A stretch of 64,000 nt of DNA from Microcaldota archaeon (GTDB lineage: Archaea > Micrarchaeota > Micrarchaeia > Micrarchaeales > Micrarchaeaceae), in contig JAJZAB010000001.1 of NCBI GenBank assembly GCA_021799635.1, forward strand, positions 94,505 to 158,504. The letters run 5' to 3'. The first letter of the stretch is position 1. Each line of letters starts with the position of its first letter. A program made the position numbers and the translations under genes. A model generated the notes under the pieces. The model was not told the DNA's origin. It saw only the letters and a program-made list of their open reading frames with translations, and ran no database searches. Shown here piece by piece: positions 1 to 9,864 of this stretch.

Positions 1-2510
1 GTGCCGCTCTCCAGCCATGATGGTATTATGGTTCCGTTGGAGTAGAAGAACTCCACGTTGTCAAGGTTGGCTGCCTCGTAGCTGTTGTACGATATGGAGT
101 TTACAGCTAGCATCTGCTGGAAGGGAGATGGAGTTGGAGTGGTCTGGGAATTCGTCAGGGTGATGTTGACGTAGTATAATATATTGGAAGGCACTGTTAC
201 CCCAGAAGGATCTACCGCGGTGTAGTTTTTGTCCCCGGAAAAATCAAAAACAACGTTCGCGCTGATGTTGCGCGGTACTTTATAGTTGAACCTTAATTTT
301 ATTGCGTTTGCATCCTTTGTGGTATATGGCACAAGGAAGCTGCCGTTGGACAGCTGTATGTAGTAGCTGTAATTCCCGGAGTTGCCGCTTAGAAGCTTGG
401 ATGACATAGTCACGTTAATGTTATACCTTTGGTGTGGCCGCAGCAACGGAACTTTGACTACGGCAGCCTTTGATCCAGTTATTAGTGCCCCGTCCACATT
501 AAGCACAAGCCTTGGCTCCGCCTTTGTCACGTTTAGCTGCTGGGTTTCTTCTGCGCCTGTGTTGGCGTTGATCGCATTTACTGTATAGGAACCGATAGCG
601 CTTACCGGGAATTCATAGGAAGCGGTGCCTGCGCCGCTAGCCTCAAGCACCGAATTGACGAGCACCTCGCAGAGGTCTGTGGATGGAGTGCATGTAGAGG
701 TTATGTTTACACTTTGGCCATATGATATCTGATTTTGGCTTATTGCAAGGGACACGCCGCTGCTGGTGCTGTTGTACACCGCTGTGACTACCACGTTGCC
801 GTATACTGCAATGCTGGTGTTTTGTGACAGAACATTTGCTACGGTTGCGTTGAGTGAATTGCTTACCTGCCACATGATGAAAGTATATCCCGATGGGGCT
901 ATGGCGTTTATTGCTGAGGTGCCTATCGCCATAATCGAATTGCCGGACAGCTGGTATGACCCATCCGTATATATTTCGCCGCTTGATGGGCTGTCATTCA
1001 GTACAACGCTGTACGGTGAAAAGACGTATGCGGCTAGAGCCGTTGACCCCGGACCCGATGATGCGGTGCTTACGCTGTAGGTGCCGGCAGGTTGGTCCTG
1101 GCAGGCGGCAACGTACGCGGATTCAAAGGTGTCTGAGTTGTTTATAAACTGCTGTTTTGCGCAGCCGGAAGGAACGGTAACCCCGGTCAGATTGTAGTAC
1201 CCTGCGGCTGCCATTATTACAACAAACGAACCGTTTTCCAATACATTATAACTGAGTGCCGCGGAGTAAGCGCTGCTTGCGTTGTTTGAATACAACGAAT
1301 AATGCGTCTCGTTAAGCCCTATTCCTGCAACAGCCAGCCCTGGTGCCGCCGCACCAGCAGTTCTAGCTATGCACTTGTTTGTAGACTGGTGACCTATGCT
1401 TGCGTTGACACCCCCTTCCTCGGGTGCACCGGTTGGCGCAGCAGAATCCTGTGTCCAGCTAAACGGGGATGTTGAAGTTGAGAGTGTGTAGTTTGCGCCG
1501 GCTGCGCAGAGATATAGTTTGTAGCCTGCAGGCAGCACGACCTTTTCCGGGCTGGCGTCTCCTGCCGCAGCACCGGTGCTGAAAGAAACAACGTATGTTG
1601 AGAGCGAATTCGAAGCTGCCGAGTAGTAGTACATTCCAGAGCTGTTCCCTATGAGAGAGGTGGGCAGTGGGGTCCACGAGCCCCCGGTGAGCTTGTAGAG
1701 AGTAACCTGGTCCGGGCTTATGTTGTTCTCCATCACCCACGAATCTGGGACAGAGAAATTGTATTCAGCACTTGTCACGTTGGAATCCTGCAGCGTGCTG
1801 TTTATGCTGAACAGCGCATAGGCAGGGCTGCCGAGGCCTGGAACCGAAGGCTGTATTACCAAACTTATTCTTGTAATTATCGAATTTGCGCTCCCCGAAG
1901 CGCGCACAGTTATACCGGAAAGCGTGGAGTTCCTATCTAAAAATATCGGGACTCCTATCTTCCCAGGAATCGAAGGCGCGTATGAAACTGCGCCTGCGCC
2001 GGAAGCTGCCGAGTATATGTCAACGTATGATATGTTTGTGTACTGGGTTATGTTTGCTGCATAGATGCTTGCATCTGATGCGTTAAGCTTAGAGTTTGTG
2101 TATGCTATAGCAACGTTTTCGGCATAGACGCTTTGCTCCCCGCTGAACAGCGCCCCAAATGTACCAGGTAGGGTGGCTACGCTTGCAGTGCTATAGTTTA
2201 CTTCGGTAACCTCTATGGCGTTTCCGTGCCAGAATGATGACTTCTTTGACAGGTCATTGTGCACTTTGGCTCCGAGCGCGTTGTAGAGGTTCGAGGCTGT
2301 GCTGTTAGATCCTTCTGGCTGCGAATACGCGGTTGTGGTGGACTGGTTGCTTGTGGATGCGTTGCTCTGATTGCTGAAGGAAAACACAGCGCCGTACTGA
2401 ACTGCCACTCGAGGCATTGGGCTTGAAGTGGCCAGCAGCAGCATAGCTGCAGCAGCTATCGACAATGCAGCGATAATTTTAGCAATGTAAGCACATTTTC
2501 CCGAAAGCAT
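1..2510 (-). CDS. Large secreted surface protein, partial (C-terminus beyond window start): signal peptide, PGF-pre-PGF-like domain, start of a DUF2341 domain
   Basis: Open frame from ATG at 2510 (MLSGKCAYIAKIIAALSIAAAAMLLLATS...) to the window edge, 836 codons; contains VTLYKLTGGSWTPLPTSLIG and ends ...NILYYVNITLTNSQTTPTPSPFQQML...VEFFYSNGTIIPSWLESG. Confidence 0.85.
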   Translation of the reverse strand, partial: MLSGKCAYIAKIIAALSIAAAAMLLLATSSPMPRVAVQYGAVFSFSNQSNASTSNQSTTTAYSQPEGSNSTASNLYNALGAKVHNDLSKKSSFWHGNAIEVTEVNYSTASVATLPGTFGALFSGEQSVYAENVAIAYTNSKLNASDASIYAANITQYTNISYVDIYSAASGAGAVSYAPSIPGKIGVPIFLDRNSTLSGITVRASGSANSIITRISLVIQPSVPGLGSPAYALFSINSTLQDSNVTSAEYNFSVPDSWVMENNISPDQVTLYKLTGGSWTPLPTSLIGNSSGMYYYSAASNSLSTYVVSFSTGAAAGDASPEKVVLPAGYKLYLCAAGANYTLSTSTSPFSWTQDSAAPTGAPEEGGVNASIGHQSTNKCIARTAGAAAPGLAVAGIGLNETHYSLYSNNASSAYSAALSYNVLENGSFVVIMAAAGYYNLTGVTVPSGCAKQQFINNSDTFESAYVAACQDQPAGTYSVSTASSGPGSTALAAYVFSPYSVVLNDSPSSGEIYTDGSYQLSGNSIMAIGTSAINAIAPSGYTFIMWQVSNSLNATVANVLSQNTSIAVYGNVVVTAVYNSTSSGVSLAISQNQISYGQSVNITSTCTPSTDLCEVLVNSVLEASGAGTASYEFPVSAIGSYTVNAINANTGAEETQQLNVTKAEPRLVLNVDGALITGSKAAVVKVPLLRPHQRYNINVTMSSKLLSGNSGNYSYYIQLSNGSFLVPYTTKDANAIKLRFNYKVPRNISANVVFDFSGDKNYTAVDPSGVTVPSNILYYVNITLTNSQTTPTPSPFQQMLAVNSISYNSYEAANLDNVEFFYSNGTIIPSWLESG

Positions 2511-2662
2511 CCGCTCACTGACTTATCAAGAGAATTAAAGAATAAATAACTATCTAAAAAACTATCTAAAACTTGAGACGGTCGTAAGGCTCCGGTGCCT
2601 AGATTTGATGGTTTTTCTGATGCAACAAAAATTAACCGTACAGACCCAGACGGGCAGCCTGC

Positions 2663-4591
2663 TCATCGGCCTCTTCTCCGTATGATAGGCATGATGACTG
2701 CCAGTACAAGCGCTATAAACAAAATAAGAATCAAGAACAGCATACCATAGACGCTAATTAGTATGGACCCGTAACTAACCTGCGGCACCGTTGTTGTAGC
2801 AGGCTTTATGGGTGTGGGCAGAGTTACGGCAGGCACTGAGTAGTTGAGCTCGGCGCCGTACGTGCTTACGTATATTCCAATGAGCTGGGTTCCGGTGGTA
2901 TGGGATGTCACCCTGAAGCTGGTTGTTATAATCTGGTTTGGGGATGCGTTTACATACTGCGAAGAGACCGGCATCGATATGCCGGGAGGAGGCGCAATGG
3001 ATACAAGAACCGGCTGCGGGGCTGTGCCTGTGTAAAGCACCTCCACTGTAATGTTGCTGGTGGAATTTTCGTATAGGTCAGGTATATTTATATCAAGCAC
3101 CTTCATAATGCTCCTTGGCTGCGGCTGAGATTGCTGTATGAAAATCACCTGCTGCGAAAGGAGCGCCTGCTGGTTGGACAGGTTTTCTATAGAATAGTAC
3201 GCGTACGCTGTAGTGTTCTCGTAGGACGGGCTCTCGTACCATTTTAAAACATAAGAGCCTGCGCTGGCGGTTACATGGTTGGGCAGGCCATACGCGCGTA
3301 TGTAAGAAACATTGCCTGCTACTCCTATAGGTATTAGAGATACAATCGTGTAGTTGCTAGGCTGGATGCCCGGGGCCTTTATTGATATTATACCTGACGC
3401 TGACCTAGAATTGTTGTACAGGTTCACCTGCATTGATATACTGGGCTTTGTTGCGTTTGATTGATACACTACTATGGTAAGATATTCGGTCTGGCTCTCA
3501 GCTACGCCGTCTACTGCGCTTACTGTTATGTTTATTGGTATCACGTACCTGCCAGGCAAGGCGTTCGCCGCGCTCCTGTATAGGACACCGACGTCAAGGC
3601 CCTCGCCCTGATAAAGGTACACGCTCTTTGCGGAAAGGTTGACCATCTCGGAGTACTGCGATGGGACGCTGAGGTTCACATATTCGGGAACGCTTGCCGT
3701 GCTTGTGACGCCAAGCTCATCCAGCGATGACTGGCCTGCCGCCATGGTAGTGTATAGTGGCACGGAGGACAGCACTATTCCAGGTATGCTGACTACGCTC
3801 TGCCTGTGCGCAGGTGCTGAGCTCTGTTGCGATGAGACTTCATAAGTTAGGTTTTTCTCTGATGAGGTTTTATTGGTAGAGTTGACCTCAAATTTGGCGT
3901 ACGCGCTTGCGGTATAGGCGCCGGCCTGGCTTGTGATGTTGCTAAATAGTACTGTCAATGTCTGGTTCTGCCCTGGCGAAAGCGCATTTATCGGATATGA
4001 GAAACTGAACTTTGCTGGACCAGTTATGTTTATGTAGAATATTACATTGCCTGATGCAAGCTGCCCGGTGTTCTTGAGCTGCGATGTGAAGCTTACTGGG
4101 GATCCTACGCTCAGCGTGCTCTGCGACACAGAAAAGCTCTGCAGCGTTATGTTGGCCTGCCTGATTATCTTGAACTGCGATGAGCTTTCGTTCTTGGTAT
4201 TGATGTACGTAAAGTTGATTGAGGCGGTGTACGTGCCGTTGTTAAAACTGTTGGAAGGTATGGTGAACCGGACGCTTGATGGCGTGTTGCCTACAGGGCC
4301 TGAAACAATGCCCTCAGAAAATACTATCCCGCCGCTCTGGTTGGTCACCACAAGCGACCCGTTCATGTCAGATATCGAGCACGCGGCGATGGTCCTTATG
4401 GTGTAGTTGCCGGCTGCGTTGCTGCCGAATAAGTATGCGGCCTGCGTGTTGACGTGGATTGAGAACGGGCACGCTACGCTTGCGTTTGCGATTATGCTGC
4501 CGCTCTGTGACATTGCGCCAGGTACAGCCATGAGCGCCAGCGTTATGATTACTGCTGCAATCGCAAAAATTCTCTTGACGGCGTGCTGCAA
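2663..4591 (-). CDS. Secreted/membrane-anchored surface protein with Ig-like/CARDB-like repeats and C-terminal TM
   Basis: 642 aa, N-terminal signal peptide, many N-x-S/T sequons, C-terminal TM followed by RRRGR. Confidence 0.8.
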   Translation of the reverse strand: MQHAVKRIFAIAAVIITLALMAVPGAMSQSGSIIANASVACPFSIHVNTQAAYLFGSNAAGNYTIRTIAACSISDMNGSLVVTNQSGGIVFSEGIVSGPVGNTPSSVRFTIPSNSFNNGTYTASINFTYINTKNESSSQFKIIRQANITLQSFSVSQSTLSVGSPVSFTSQLKNTGQLASGNVIFYINITGPAKFSFSYPINALSPGQNQTLTVLFSNITSQAGAYTASAYAKFEVNSTNKTSSEKNLTYEVSSQQSSAPAHRQSVVSIPGIVLSSVPLYTTMAAGQSSLDELGVTSTASVPEYVNLSVPSQYSEMVNLSAKSVYLYQGEGLDVGVLYRSAANALPGRYVIPINITVSAVDGVAESQTEYLTIVVYQSNATKPSISMQVNLYNNSRSASGIISIKAPGIQPSNYTIVSLIPIGVAGNVSYIRAYGLPNHVTASAGSYVLKWYESPSYENTTAYAYYSIENLSNQQALLSQQVIFIQQSQPQPRSIMKVLDINIPDLYENSTSNITVEVLYTGTAPQPVLVSIAPPPGISMPVSSQYVNASPNQIITTSFRVTSHTTGTQLIGIYVSTYGAELNYSVPAVTLPTPIKPATTTVPQVSYGSILISVYGMLFLILILFIALVLAVIMPIIRRRGR

Positions 4592-4677
4592 AGGTTCACC
4601 TTATTAATATACATCGCAATTATTTTTAATGTACTTTTTATATTTATATATACATTTCACTGCTATATGGATGAACG

Positions 4678-4752
4678 CGCCCCTGCCGGGATTTGAACCC
4701 GGATCACAGGCTCCGCAAGCCCGTGTTCTATCCAAGTTATACTACAGGGGCA
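4678..4752 (-). tRNA. tRNA-Arg(GCG)
   Basis: Cloverleaf on minus strand: GCCCCTG...CGGGC-TTGCGGA-GCCTG...GGGTTCAAATCCC...CAGGGGC. Confidence 0.85.
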
Positions 4753-4833
4753 GCCAATAGGATTTTTAATATATGATTTTAATAATATGCATCTGTAAAT
4801 AAACATTATCGCAGAGGCCTGCACGGGTGTCTT

Positions 4834-5892
4834 TTGGTGTACCATTTTTATCTAACTCTTATAATACCATCATTGATTGCGTTTTTTGTAACAGTAATAG
4901 CCACCAAGTCTGTAATAAGCTACATGATGGATTCTGGGGTAACTGCTACTGATCACAATAAAAAGAGCAGGAGGACGCTTCCGAGCAGCGGAGGGCTGGC
5001 GGTCGCTTTCGGGTTCGCCATAGGAGTATTTGTTTATGTTTTTGGCGGCAATTTCCCTTCGCCGCTGCATCCGTTCTACGTCCCTGCGGCATCTATGCAG
5101 TACCTGCTCGCTACAGTGCTTTCGGTTTTGCTGATATCGCTTGTCGGCTTCATAGATGACATTAACGTAAAGAAGAAAATGATACGCGCCACTGACATGA
5201 TGGACACAAAGAAGGGGCTTAAGCAGTGGCACAAGCCGGTGCTCACGCTCATAGGCGCGATACCATTGATGGTGGTAAACGCCGGCGTATCTGTCGTCAG
5301 CATACCGTTCATAGGAATGGTCAACTTCGGGGTTTTTTACCCTTTGATAATCCTGCCTCTCGCAGTAATATTTGCAGCTAACTCATTCAACCTGCTCGGA
5401 GGGTTCGATGGCATAGCTACAGGCACAGGGCTCATCGCAAGCCTGGCGCTGCTTGTATACGGGATCTTCTTTGGGGCTTACGCAGGCACCCTTATAGCAG
5501 CAGTCCTGTTTGCTACCCTACTTGCATTTTTCATTTTTAATGTTTATCCGGCAAGGGTGATGCCTGGCGACAGCTTTACCTACGGGGTAGGGGCCGCGCT
5601 TGTGAGCGCCATGGTCCTCGGCAACATGGAGTCCTTTGGTATAATAATATTCATGCCGTGGATAGTGGAGTTCCTGCTCCACCTGAAAAGGAAGTTTATT
5701 GTTACAGATGTGGGCAAGAGAAGATCTGACGGGACGTTCGAGTCTCCTTACGGAAAAAAAATATACAGCTGGACGCACCTGATAATGAATGCAAAAAGGT
5801 GCAGGGAATGGGAGGTGTCCCTGTACATGTGGCTTATAGAGATAGGCTTTGTGCTCCTCGCCTTCGGGCTCAAGGCTCTGGCTCTGCTCTGA
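4834..5892 (+). CDS. MraY/GPT-family glycosyl-1-phosphate transferase (UDP-GlcNAc-dolichyl-P GlcNAc-1-P transferase-like)
   Basis: 352 aa polytopic; DHNKKSRRTLPSSGG, GFIDD, NSFNLLGGFDGIATG, PGDSFTYGVGA. Confidence 0.85.
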   Translation: MVYHFYLTLIIPSLIAFFVTVIATKSVISYMMDSGVTATDHNKKSRRTLPSSGGLAVAFGFAIGVFVYVFGGNFPSPLHPFYVPAASMQYLLATVLSVLLISLVGFIDDINVKKKMIRATDMMDTKKGLKQWHKPVLTLIGAIPLMVVNAGVSVVSIPFIGMVNFGVFYPLIILPLAVIFAANSFNLLGGFDGIATGTGLIASLALLVYGIFFGAYAGTLIAAVLFATLLAFFIFNVYPARVMPGDSFTYGVGAALVSAMVLGNMESFGIIIFMPWIVEFLLHLKRKFIVTDVGKRRSDGTFESPYGKKIYSWTHLIMNAKRCREWEVSLYMWLIEIGFVLLAFGLKALALL

Positions 5893-5903
5893 AGCGCGGT
5901 TTC

Positions 5904-6212
5904 CTATCCTGTAAGATCACTGCTGAGCTGCTTTGCCGGCGCACGCCGGGGCTTCCTCCTTCCAAGCACAGCCCTTCTCCTTACCAGCCTGCTCCTGCCG
6001 TTGCTGCTTGTAAGCCTCACGTCTGATGCGGTGATCAGCTTTTTCCTGCCCGCGTAGTTGGCGTACACCTGCGCCTCGTTTATTATCTCTCCCACCATGT
6101 CCTCAAGCTCCCTCTCAAGGCTGACTATCGCGCCCTCATTTACCCTTTCCGCTCCCGCATCCCTGAGAAATTGCTCTATATCGTAAAGACTGAACCCCCT
6201 TGACTTCGCCAA
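5904..6212 (-). CDS. Archaeal histone-fold protein with Arg-rich C-terminal tail
   Basis: Histone fold ...INEAQVYANYAGRKKLITASDVRL followed by SRLVRRRAVLGRRKPRRAPAKQ. Confidence 0.8.
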   Translation of the reverse strand: MAKSRGFSLYDIEQFLRDAGAERVNEGAIVSLERELEDMVGEIINEAQVYANYAGRKKLITASDVRLTSSNGRSRLVRRRAVLGRRKPRRAPAKQLSSDLTG

Positions 6213-6293
6213 CCTAACACCAATGAAAGATTTATTAATCTATAATGTTTTTAAAACAATCTGCCGCGTGGCGATTAGCGGCATTCCTGAAAT

Positions 6294-7169
6294 ATGAGCC
6301 AAAAGCTGGCAAGGTTGCCGATTATGATGAAGATAGGATTCCACCTTTCCATATCAGGCGGTGTATCGAGCTCGGCTGCGGAGGCGGCCGGGTCAGGCTA
6401 CAGCGCCTTCCAGATCTTCGTGAGCAGCTCGAGGTCGTGGAAGCACTCTGTGCTTGGGCGCGATGACATGGTAAAGTTCAAGCGCAGCGTTGCTGCGAGC
6501 GGCGCGCTGCCTAACGCGCACATACCTTACCTGTGCAACCCATCATCAACCAACAGGCTGGTCTTGGACAGGAGCCTCGGTATGCTTGTCAACAACATGA
6601 ATAGCTGCAGTGAGCTTGGCATCAGGTACCTGGTTGTCCATATGGGCTCGCACCTGGGCGCCGGCCGGGAGGCCGGGGAGGATAACCTCGTAAAGACTAT
6701 AGGCAGCGCCCTGGATATGGAAAAAAGGACTTCGCTACTGCTGGAAAACTCCGCCGGATACAAAAACAGCGTTGGCTCCAAGTTTGCTGAAATAGGCTCG
6801 ATAGTGGATAGGATAGCATCAAGCAGGGTAGGCGTATGCCTGGACACCTGCCACGCCTTTGCCGCAGGCTACGACCTGCACACCGATACCGGAACCCAGA
6901 AGTGCTATGATGAGTTCGACAGCAGCATAGGCATAGGAAAGCTGAAGCTCGTGCATCTCAATGACGCAAGGCATCCCCTGGGGAGCGGCTTGGACAGGCA
7001 CTGGCACATCGGAAAGGGATTCATAGGCATGCAGGGTTTCATAAATTTCTTCAGGAACAGGCATTTTGGGGCTGGGCCCTTCATAATGGAGACCCCTGTT
7101 GATGCACAGGGAAGCAGGATGACTGACATGCATGCGGCGCTGCTGGCGATGAAAAAGGCGCACTCCTAG
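6294..7169 (+). CDS. nfo: Endonuclease IV (AP endonuclease family 2)
   Basis: GFHLSISGG, LLLENSAG, GVCLDTCHAFAAGYD, LVHLNDAR. Confidence 0.88.
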   Translation: MSQKLARLPIMMKIGFHLSISGGVSSSAAEAAGSGYSAFQIFVSSSRSWKHSVLGRDDMVKFKRSVAASGALPNAHIPYLCNPSSTNRLVLDRSLGMLVNNMNSCSELGIRYLVVHMGSHLGAGREAGEDNLVKTIGSALDMEKRTSLLLENSAGYKNSVGSKFAEIGSIVDRIASSRVGVCLDTCHAFAAGYDLHTDTGTQKCYDEFDSSIGIGKLKLVHLNDARHPLGSGLDRHWHIGKGFIGMQGFINFFRNRHFGAGPFIMETPVDAQGSRMTDMHAALLAMKKAHS

Positions 7170-7174
7170 TCATT

Positions 7175-9010
7175 CTATATCAGCGATATTATCCATGCAG
7201 CTATTATGAAACCAGATATGACTATTAAGGTGCCAAGGGTCCTGGCTTCGGATACAACTGAGCCTGTTATGCTTGAAAGGTTCCTGCTAAGCTCCCGTCC
7301 CCATATGTCGAACCTGGCCATTACTACCCTCTTGTGGTACACGTTGACCTCTTCTACGCTATTGATCGCTTTATCCATGGCTTCATCCACTATCTTCTCT
7401 ATCATTTTGTATTTTGTATACCTGCCGAGGACGTTTTCCACGGTGTACTCTATGGAGTTGACAGAATGGGTGTCTGTGGTGTATACTTCGGCGCTAATGT
7501 GGTACTTCCGCCTCACGTGGGATATTATTTCATTCCTTATATAAGGCAGTATGTTGTTGGAGTTGAACTGGAGCATTGCGTACTTGAAGCTGCCGAACGA
7601 GAAGACCGCCGCGTTTAGATTGCCCTTGCCGATGTCCTTCGGCATGTTTAGCCTGTTGTAAATTTCCACGCTGGCAATCCCGGCCCTTACCTTTCTGGAG
7701 CTGTGGGCGTTCTTTATGTTGGCTATCGCGTTTATGTAATCCCTCATGAACCTGGACCCGAACCTTATGCCATCCAGTTCGCCCTTCGGTGCGCTTTCAT
7801 ACCTGGAGTTGTGCGCGTCTATGAGTATGGATTCGCCGTACCTGTTCTGAAGGCTCTTCCTGAACAGCTTGGCAGATTCGACGTCGATGTCATCGGTAAC
7901 CATCGGCGCCCTTGTGAATGTCGCCAGGGAAATGCTGCCAAAAGAGATCTTGTATACATTGCAGCTGCGGTAGCTGCCCTTCCCGAAGTACATCCCATTC
8001 CCGACGCGTGGTGCCCCCTTCATCCCTTCCTCCAGCGCAGCCATTACCCTTCCTACCTGCCTTGAGGATATAGGGTTGTTTTCGGCCGTCACGGCCGTGT
8101 GCATTATGAAGGCCGTTGCCCTGTACTTGGAGTTCACGTGCCTTTCCAGTATGTAGGGTATGTTGCTTCCGCCCATCGTGCCAGCTGGCCCGTAGTGCAC
8201 CTCTGGTATGAAGAAGATGCCCTTTATCCTTCCGTCCAGTGCCCTGAATATGATTGTGTTGGTCTCCACGTCGGCCTTGGTGCCCAGCTTGGAGCTGAAC
8301 GGAGATGAAGTATTTATGTCGAAGAGCCAGTTCTGCAGCATGCTTGAGAATATATCTATTCCACCAACTCCTACGCTCTTTTTCATAGGCCTGTCAAATA
8401 CGTAGAGCAGCACGTAGCTGACCAGCAAGAATATCAGTATGCCGGTATACAGCTTCAGTATCAGCAGGTTGAACGGTGTATCTATTCTGAAAAGGAACCT
8501 GCCGGCCGGTATGTAGAGCATTATGTTCAGCGTTGGCTGTATGAAGGCGAATAGGATGGCCTTTTTCTTGAACCCCAGGACCACCTTGTTTATGAAGAAC
8601 CACCAGCCGAATATGCTTGCATCGCCGACCAGTATGGTTATTGTGGCTGCGGTTATTCCAAACACTATGTACAGTATGCTGCCGAGGAGTATGAAAAAGG
8701 AGTAAGAAGCCGTAGTTATTATGGCTATGAATAGAGTATGCTTTACGCTTATTCTATGCCTTGACATCTTTATGAATATGACGGTAAGCACTGACGGCAG
8801 CAGCACGGCAATTATCCCAGCAAGGGACCCGTCCGCAACTAGGTACAGCAGGCCTCTGGGCAGCACGCGGTAGTGTATTATAGTAACAGACGCTATGCCG
8901 ACCACAGCGCTGAATAGCAAGAGCATGAAAAACAGTATTATGGTACCTGGGAGCCTTGTGGAGAATATTTCTGAATATCTAAACAGGCTGTTATCTTTCT
9001 TGGCCATCAA
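7175..9010 (-). CDS. DUF2070 family membrane protein
   Basis: 611 aa, N-terminal TM bundle, soluble domain with PEVHYGPAGTMGGSNIPY and IDAHNSR, C-terminal TM. Confidence 0.75.
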   Translation of the reverse strand: MMAKKDNSLFRYSEIFSTRLPGTIILFFMLLLFSAVVGIASVTIIHYRVLPRGLLYLVADGSLAGIIAVLLPSVLTVIFIKMSRHRISVKHTLFIAIITTASYSFFILLGSILYIVFGITAATITILVGDASIFGWWFFINKVVLGFKKKAILFAFIQPTLNIMLYIPAGRFLFRIDTPFNLLILKLYTGILIFLLVSYVLLYVFDRPMKKSVGVGGIDIFSSMLQNWLFDINTSSPFSSKLGTKADVETNTIIFRALDGRIKGIFFIPEVHYGPAGTMGGSNIPYILERHVNSKYRATAFIMHTAVTAENNPISSRQVGRVMAALEEGMKGAPRVGNGMYFGKGSYRSCNVYKISFGSISLATFTRAPMVTDDIDVESAKLFRKSLQNRYGESILIDAHNSRYESAPKGELDGIRFGSRFMRDYINAIANIKNAHSSRKVRAGIASVEIYNRLNMPKDIGKGNLNAAVFSFGSFKYAMLQFNSNNILPYIRNEIISHVRRKYHISAEVYTTDTHSVNSIEYTVENVLGRYTKYKMIEKIVDEAMDKAINSVEEVNVYHKRVVMARFDIWGRELSRNLSSITGSVVSEARTLGTLIVISGFIIAAWIISLI

Positions 9011-9029
9011 AACACTGGGAATGCCGCTT

Positions 9030-9749
9030 TTACCTGCCGAACCTTCTCTGCCTGCGTTTATACGTGCTTATGGCCCTCTTCAGATCCTGCTCCCCAAAAT
9101 CAGGCCAGTACTTCTTGGCAAAATACAGCTCCGAATAGTTTGATTGCCACGGAAGCAGGCCGGAAAGCCTCATCTCGCCAGATGTCCTTATTATGAGGTC
9201 GATATCTGGGATGCTAGCCGTCCTTAGCCTTGACCTTATGGTATCGTAGTCTATCTTGCCTGGTCTGCGCCCCCCTGCGTACAGGTTCTCTACGGCATAC
9301 TTTATGTCATCCCTGCCGCCGTACCCTACCAGTAGATTTATAGTAATCTCCTTGTACATCCTGGTCTGCCTCTCCAGGCCCCGAAAAGCTTCATTGAGCT
9401 TGCTTGGCAGCAGCGACATGTTGCCTATGACCTTTATCCTTGCCTGGTTGTCCTTCAGTATTTTGAGGATGTGCTTGTCCTTGCAAGCCTTTATGTAAAG
9501 GTTGTATAGTATACGCAGTTCCTGCTTGCTCCTGTTCTGCGCGTTCTCCGTTGATAGCGCCCATACTGACATTGTCTTGACCCCGCGCTTCTTGGCCCAT
9601 ATGCAGATATCCACTATTTTCTTTATTCCGGTGCTGTACCCGTTTATAAGGTTTAGCCTGTGGGTTCTTGACCATCTTCTGTTCCCGTCTGGTATAATTG
9701 CTACGTGCATCGGTCCTTGCTGGAGTTTGGCTTTGGGGGTTTTTCGCAT
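9030..9749 (-). CDS. uppS: cis-prenyltransferase (polyprenyl diphosphate synthase, UppS family)
   Basis: HVAIIPDGNRRWS, LSTEN, RTSGEMRLSGLLPWQSNYSELYFAKKYWPDF. Confidence 0.9.
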   Translation of the reverse strand: MRKTPKAKLQQGPMHVAIIPDGNRRWSRTHRLNLINGYSTGIKKIVDICIWAKKRGVKTMSVWALSTENAQNRSKQELRILYNLYIKACKDKHILKILKDNQARIKVIGNMSLLPSKLNEAFRGLERQTRMYKEITINLLVGYGGRDDIKYAVENLYAGGRRPGKIDYDTIRSRLRTASIPDIDLIIRTSGEMRLSGLLPWQSNYSELYFAKKYWPDFGEQDLKRAISTYKRRQRRFGR

Positions 9750-9864
9750 GAAGATACCACAAGTAATAATATAATTATAACTAAATATGTTTATAAAGAT
9801 GTTTGGTTGCAGGTCACCTGCCTAAAAAAGATATAATACATAAAAATATAAACTTAGTGCTATT

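Noticed and set aside
766-1080. 104-aa plus-strand ORF
   Set aside because: Antisense to the edge-truncated surface protein, whose 836-codon open frame is much better supported.
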